NCBI GenBank assembly: GCA_006247105.1
Contig: CM016928.1
Span: forward strand, 744,001-808,000
Direction: 5' to 3'
Length of the DNA: 64,000 nt
Origin: Giardia muris
Lineage: Eukaryota > Fornicata > Diplomonadida > Hexamitidae
In this document: positions 62,884-64,000 of the stretch, in pieces
Layout: each line of letters starts with the position of its first letter
Numbering within the stretch: the stretch's first letter is position 1
Position numbers and translations under genes: made by a program
Notes under the pieces: model-generated
Databases searched by the model: none
The model's input: only the letters and a program-made list of their open reading frames with translations
What the model was told of the DNA's origin: nothing

Positions 62884-62887
62884 TGAA
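62882..62887 (+). terminator. poly(A) signal AGTGAA overlapping the stop codon of the coiled-coil gene
   Basis: The gene ends ATATAGTGAATTC: the last two bases of the TAG stop begin AGTGAA. Here the stop is TAG, yet the hexamer still overlaps it. Confidence 0.5.
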
Positions 62888-62920
62888 TTCTAACCGCTGA
62901 TATTTATATTACTCTGAGCA

Positions 62921-63601
62921 TCAACGTACATGTGCACCATCGGCCACCTCGACGGTGACTGAGCCCCAAGTCCCGGCACGAACCTCAACGGCACCAAGGA
63001 CAACCTTTCCGTCCTTGACTGTAAGACAGTCCGTCATTCGCCCAAAGTTCTTCTTCGGATCGGCAGTAGGAGGAGGGTTTGGAAGGGCAGCCTCATAACC
63101 ATCCGGGTAGATGCGAGTTCCGGCAGGGGCATCTTGAGGAGGCCAACAGACACGGACAATAGCCTCATCACCTTCTCCAGTAGACCCACAGAAGAGCATA
63201 GCGTTGGACACGACGGCGCCCCCGACCATCGGTCTCGGCTTGAGGTTGAGGATAGCCATTATCTTCTTGCCAACGAGGTCATCAGGACTGTAGTACTTCG
63301 CAATCCCCGAGGCAAAATCACGAGTCTCACCACCTCCGATATCAATCGTCAATAGTAGGAGCTTCTCCGAGAAGTCGGGGACTTGGCAGCTCGTGATTGT
63401 CGCAACCCGGATGTCGCACTTCATGAAGGCGGCGACTGGGGCCGGCAGGTCCAGAGATGGGGCAATCGCCTTCGATTGCTTCGGCTGCCGCGGCTCCTGG
63501 GGCTTCTCGGAGGAGGGGGCACCTCCCGGTCCCCGCCCCTCGCCGAGATGCGCCTCGACCTTGCGCATGCATGACTCGACGTCGTGCACCAGCTCCTCCA
63601 T
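62921..63601 (-). CDS. stand-alone EMAPII/Arc1-type tRNA-binding protein
   Basis: The 226-residue protein has a short helical N-terminus and a Lys/Pro/Gln-rich linker, then an OB-fold tRNA-binding domain from about residue 58. It contains FMKCDIRVATITSCQVPDFSEKL, then SGIAKYYSPDDLVGKKIMAILNLKPRPMVGG and VSNAMLFCGS, matching the AIMP1/Arc1p/TyrRS C-terminal domain (D-x-RIG, V-x-NLKP-x-K-x-RG-x-x-S-x-AM). The trailing ADPKKNFGRMTDCLTVKDG corresponds to the EMAPII extension (LNPKKK-x-W). It probably delivers tRNA to one or more aminoacyl-tRNA synthetases in trans; no synthetase domain is attached. I chose the ATG at 63601; the longer in-frame ORF to 63973 would run antisense through the next gene. 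Confidence 0.88.
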   Translation of the reverse strand: MEELVHDVESCMRKVEAHLGEGRGPGGAPSSEKPQEPRQPKQSKAIAPSLDLPAPVAAFMKCDIRVATITSCQVPDFSEKLLLLTIDIGGGETRDFASGIAKYYSPDDLVGKKIMAILNLKPRPMVGGAVVSNAMLFCGSTGEGDEAIVRVCWPPQDAPAGTRIYPDGYEAALPNPPPTADPKKNFGRMTDCLTVKDGKVVLGAVEVRAGTWGSVTVEVADGAHVR

Positions 63602-63640
63602 ACTCAAAAAAAGAAGCGCAAAACGGACGGCGAAAAAGAA

Positions 63641-64000
63641 ATGACAACGGTCCCCACTTATAAGGACAAGCTCTGTGAGACGGTCCTCCGCTATCGCGCC
63701 CTGGACTTCAAGCTCGTCTTCTACAACGACAGGTGTACGAAATTTGACCTGTACGACGGCTGCGGGCGGGTTGCGTACACTTACTCGTTCACCGACACGA
63801 AGTTCACGGGGATCTACGCGTTCCCAGGCCCCCAGGGCACCTACTTCGTCACGAAGAACGCGTACCTCTTCCTCCTGAAGTATCCTGCGTGCCGCGGCTT
63901 CAAGCCGATCCTTCTTGACAACACAATCATCCGAATCAGGAACCCCGAGAAGACGCTCGAGGCGATCTTCCACTACGGGGCCTCGAGCTTCTCCTACGTC
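63641..64000 (+). CDS. N-terminal part of an unidentified protein (runs off right edge)
   Basis: An ATG preceded by gaaaaagaa opens a frame that stays open for 120 codons to the window end. The product begins MTTVPTYKDKLCETVLRY and is rich in aromatic residues (FKLVFYNDRCTKFDLYD, GIYAFPGPQGTYFV). It has alternating short strands that could be the first blades of a beta-propeller. No family can be assigned from this fragment. The start is 39 bases from the divergent tRNA-binding protein gene. Confidence 0.7.
   Translation, partial: MTTVPTYKDKLCETVLRYRALDFKLVFYNDRCTKFDLYDGCGRVAYTYSFTDTKFTGIYAFPGPQGTYFVTKNAYLFLLKYPACRGFKPILLDNTIIRIRNPEKTLEAIFHYGASSFSYV

Noticed and set aside
63602..63973. N-terminal extension of the tRNA-binding protein to 63973
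   Set aside because: The extension runs antisense to a plus-strand gene with a good start context at 63641; homology begins well inside 63601, and the ATG there follows a T/A-rich tract.
1..64000. Bacterial or phage origin suggested by ATGA overlaps and dense packing
   Set aside because: The gene content is eukaryotic throughout (dynein, Prp38, GINS, SNARE, 26S ATPase, bromodomain), there are no Shine-Dalgarno sites, and strands switch gene by gene.
1..64000. CRISPR arrays, insertion sequences, tRNA or rRNA genes, variant surface protein genes
   Set aside because: Scanned by eye on both strands; no regularly spaced repeats, transposase motifs, clover-leaf box pairs or CXXC-rich ORFs were found. 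A tRNA or snoRNA could still be missed without a covariance-model search.

Overview
The window reads as nuclear DNA of a Giardia-like diplomonad, most probably a Giardia species other than the standard human isolate (G. muris fits the apparently higher G+C and the extreme packing; I did not compute G+C and this is an inference). The evidence is a set of purely eukaryotic genes (axonemal dynein heavy chain, Prp38, Psf3, Csl4, Rpt4, Ykt6, eIF1A, Naa10, NSUN5, Notchless) with no visible introns. They are mixed with the ankyrin-repeat 'protein 21.1' family (repeat core G-x-TALM-x-AA) and NEK-like kinases or pseudokinases carrying ankyrin repeats, a gene mix characteristic of Giardia. No cysteine-rich CXXC surface protein genes, transposons, tRNA, rRNA or CRISPR arrays were seen.

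Layout. 1-5.2 kb: N-terminal tail of an axonemal dynein heavy chain, running off the left edge. 5.2-10.1 kb: Csl4, an LCAT-family lipase with a large insertion, a small ankyrin protein, Prp38, a 77-codon small ORF and GINS subunit Psf3. 10.1-12.9 kb: an unknown protein, eIF1A and Naa10. 13.1-20.1 kb: a cluster of three ankyrin/coiled-coil proteins, two of them head-to-head paralogues. 20.1-27.1 kb: a full-length ABCA-type transporter and a compact bromodomain/ET protein. 27.1-35.3 kb: a large type I membrane protein overlapping an NSUN5 methyltransferase by ATGA, a coiled-coil protein and a pseudokinase-ankyrin protein. 35.3-45.3 kb: a large coiled-coil protein, a polyprenol-kinase/DUF92 fusion, a NAK kinase, PP2A methylesterase, a GNAT protein and an SLC35F6-like transporter. 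45.3-54.6 kb: a giant ankyrin protein, a cullin-like protein, a divergent kinase, Ykt6 and Rpt4. 54.6-64 kb: a helical-repeat protein, Notchless, a two-TM protein, an ankyrin-NEK protein, a coiled-coil protein, an EMAPII-like tRNA-binding protein and a gene running off the right edge.

Packing is the dominant theme. No gap exceeds about 265 bases; the three largest are 7937-8199, 12935-13102 and 60897-61134. Divergent genes are separated by as little as 5-15 bases, and two unrelated pairs share an identical 13-base junction (CATTTTTTGGATG) in which both start codons flank one T-run. At the other end many stop codons are embedded in an RGTRAA hexamer that matches the known Giardia polyadenylation signal AGTRAA. 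So start, promoter, stop and poly(A) signals are fused into a few bases.

The most interesting protein-level items are the fused isoprenoid-alcohol kinase plus isoprenyl-phosphate kinase (DUF92) protein, the minimal BET-like bromodomain protein, two classes of ankyrin N-terminal cap shared between ankyrin-only and kinase proteins, and ankyrin-linked kinases that have lost catalytic residues. ORF ends are exact; starts were chosen by homology and by the A-rich element upstream of ATG, and several differ from the longest possible ORF.
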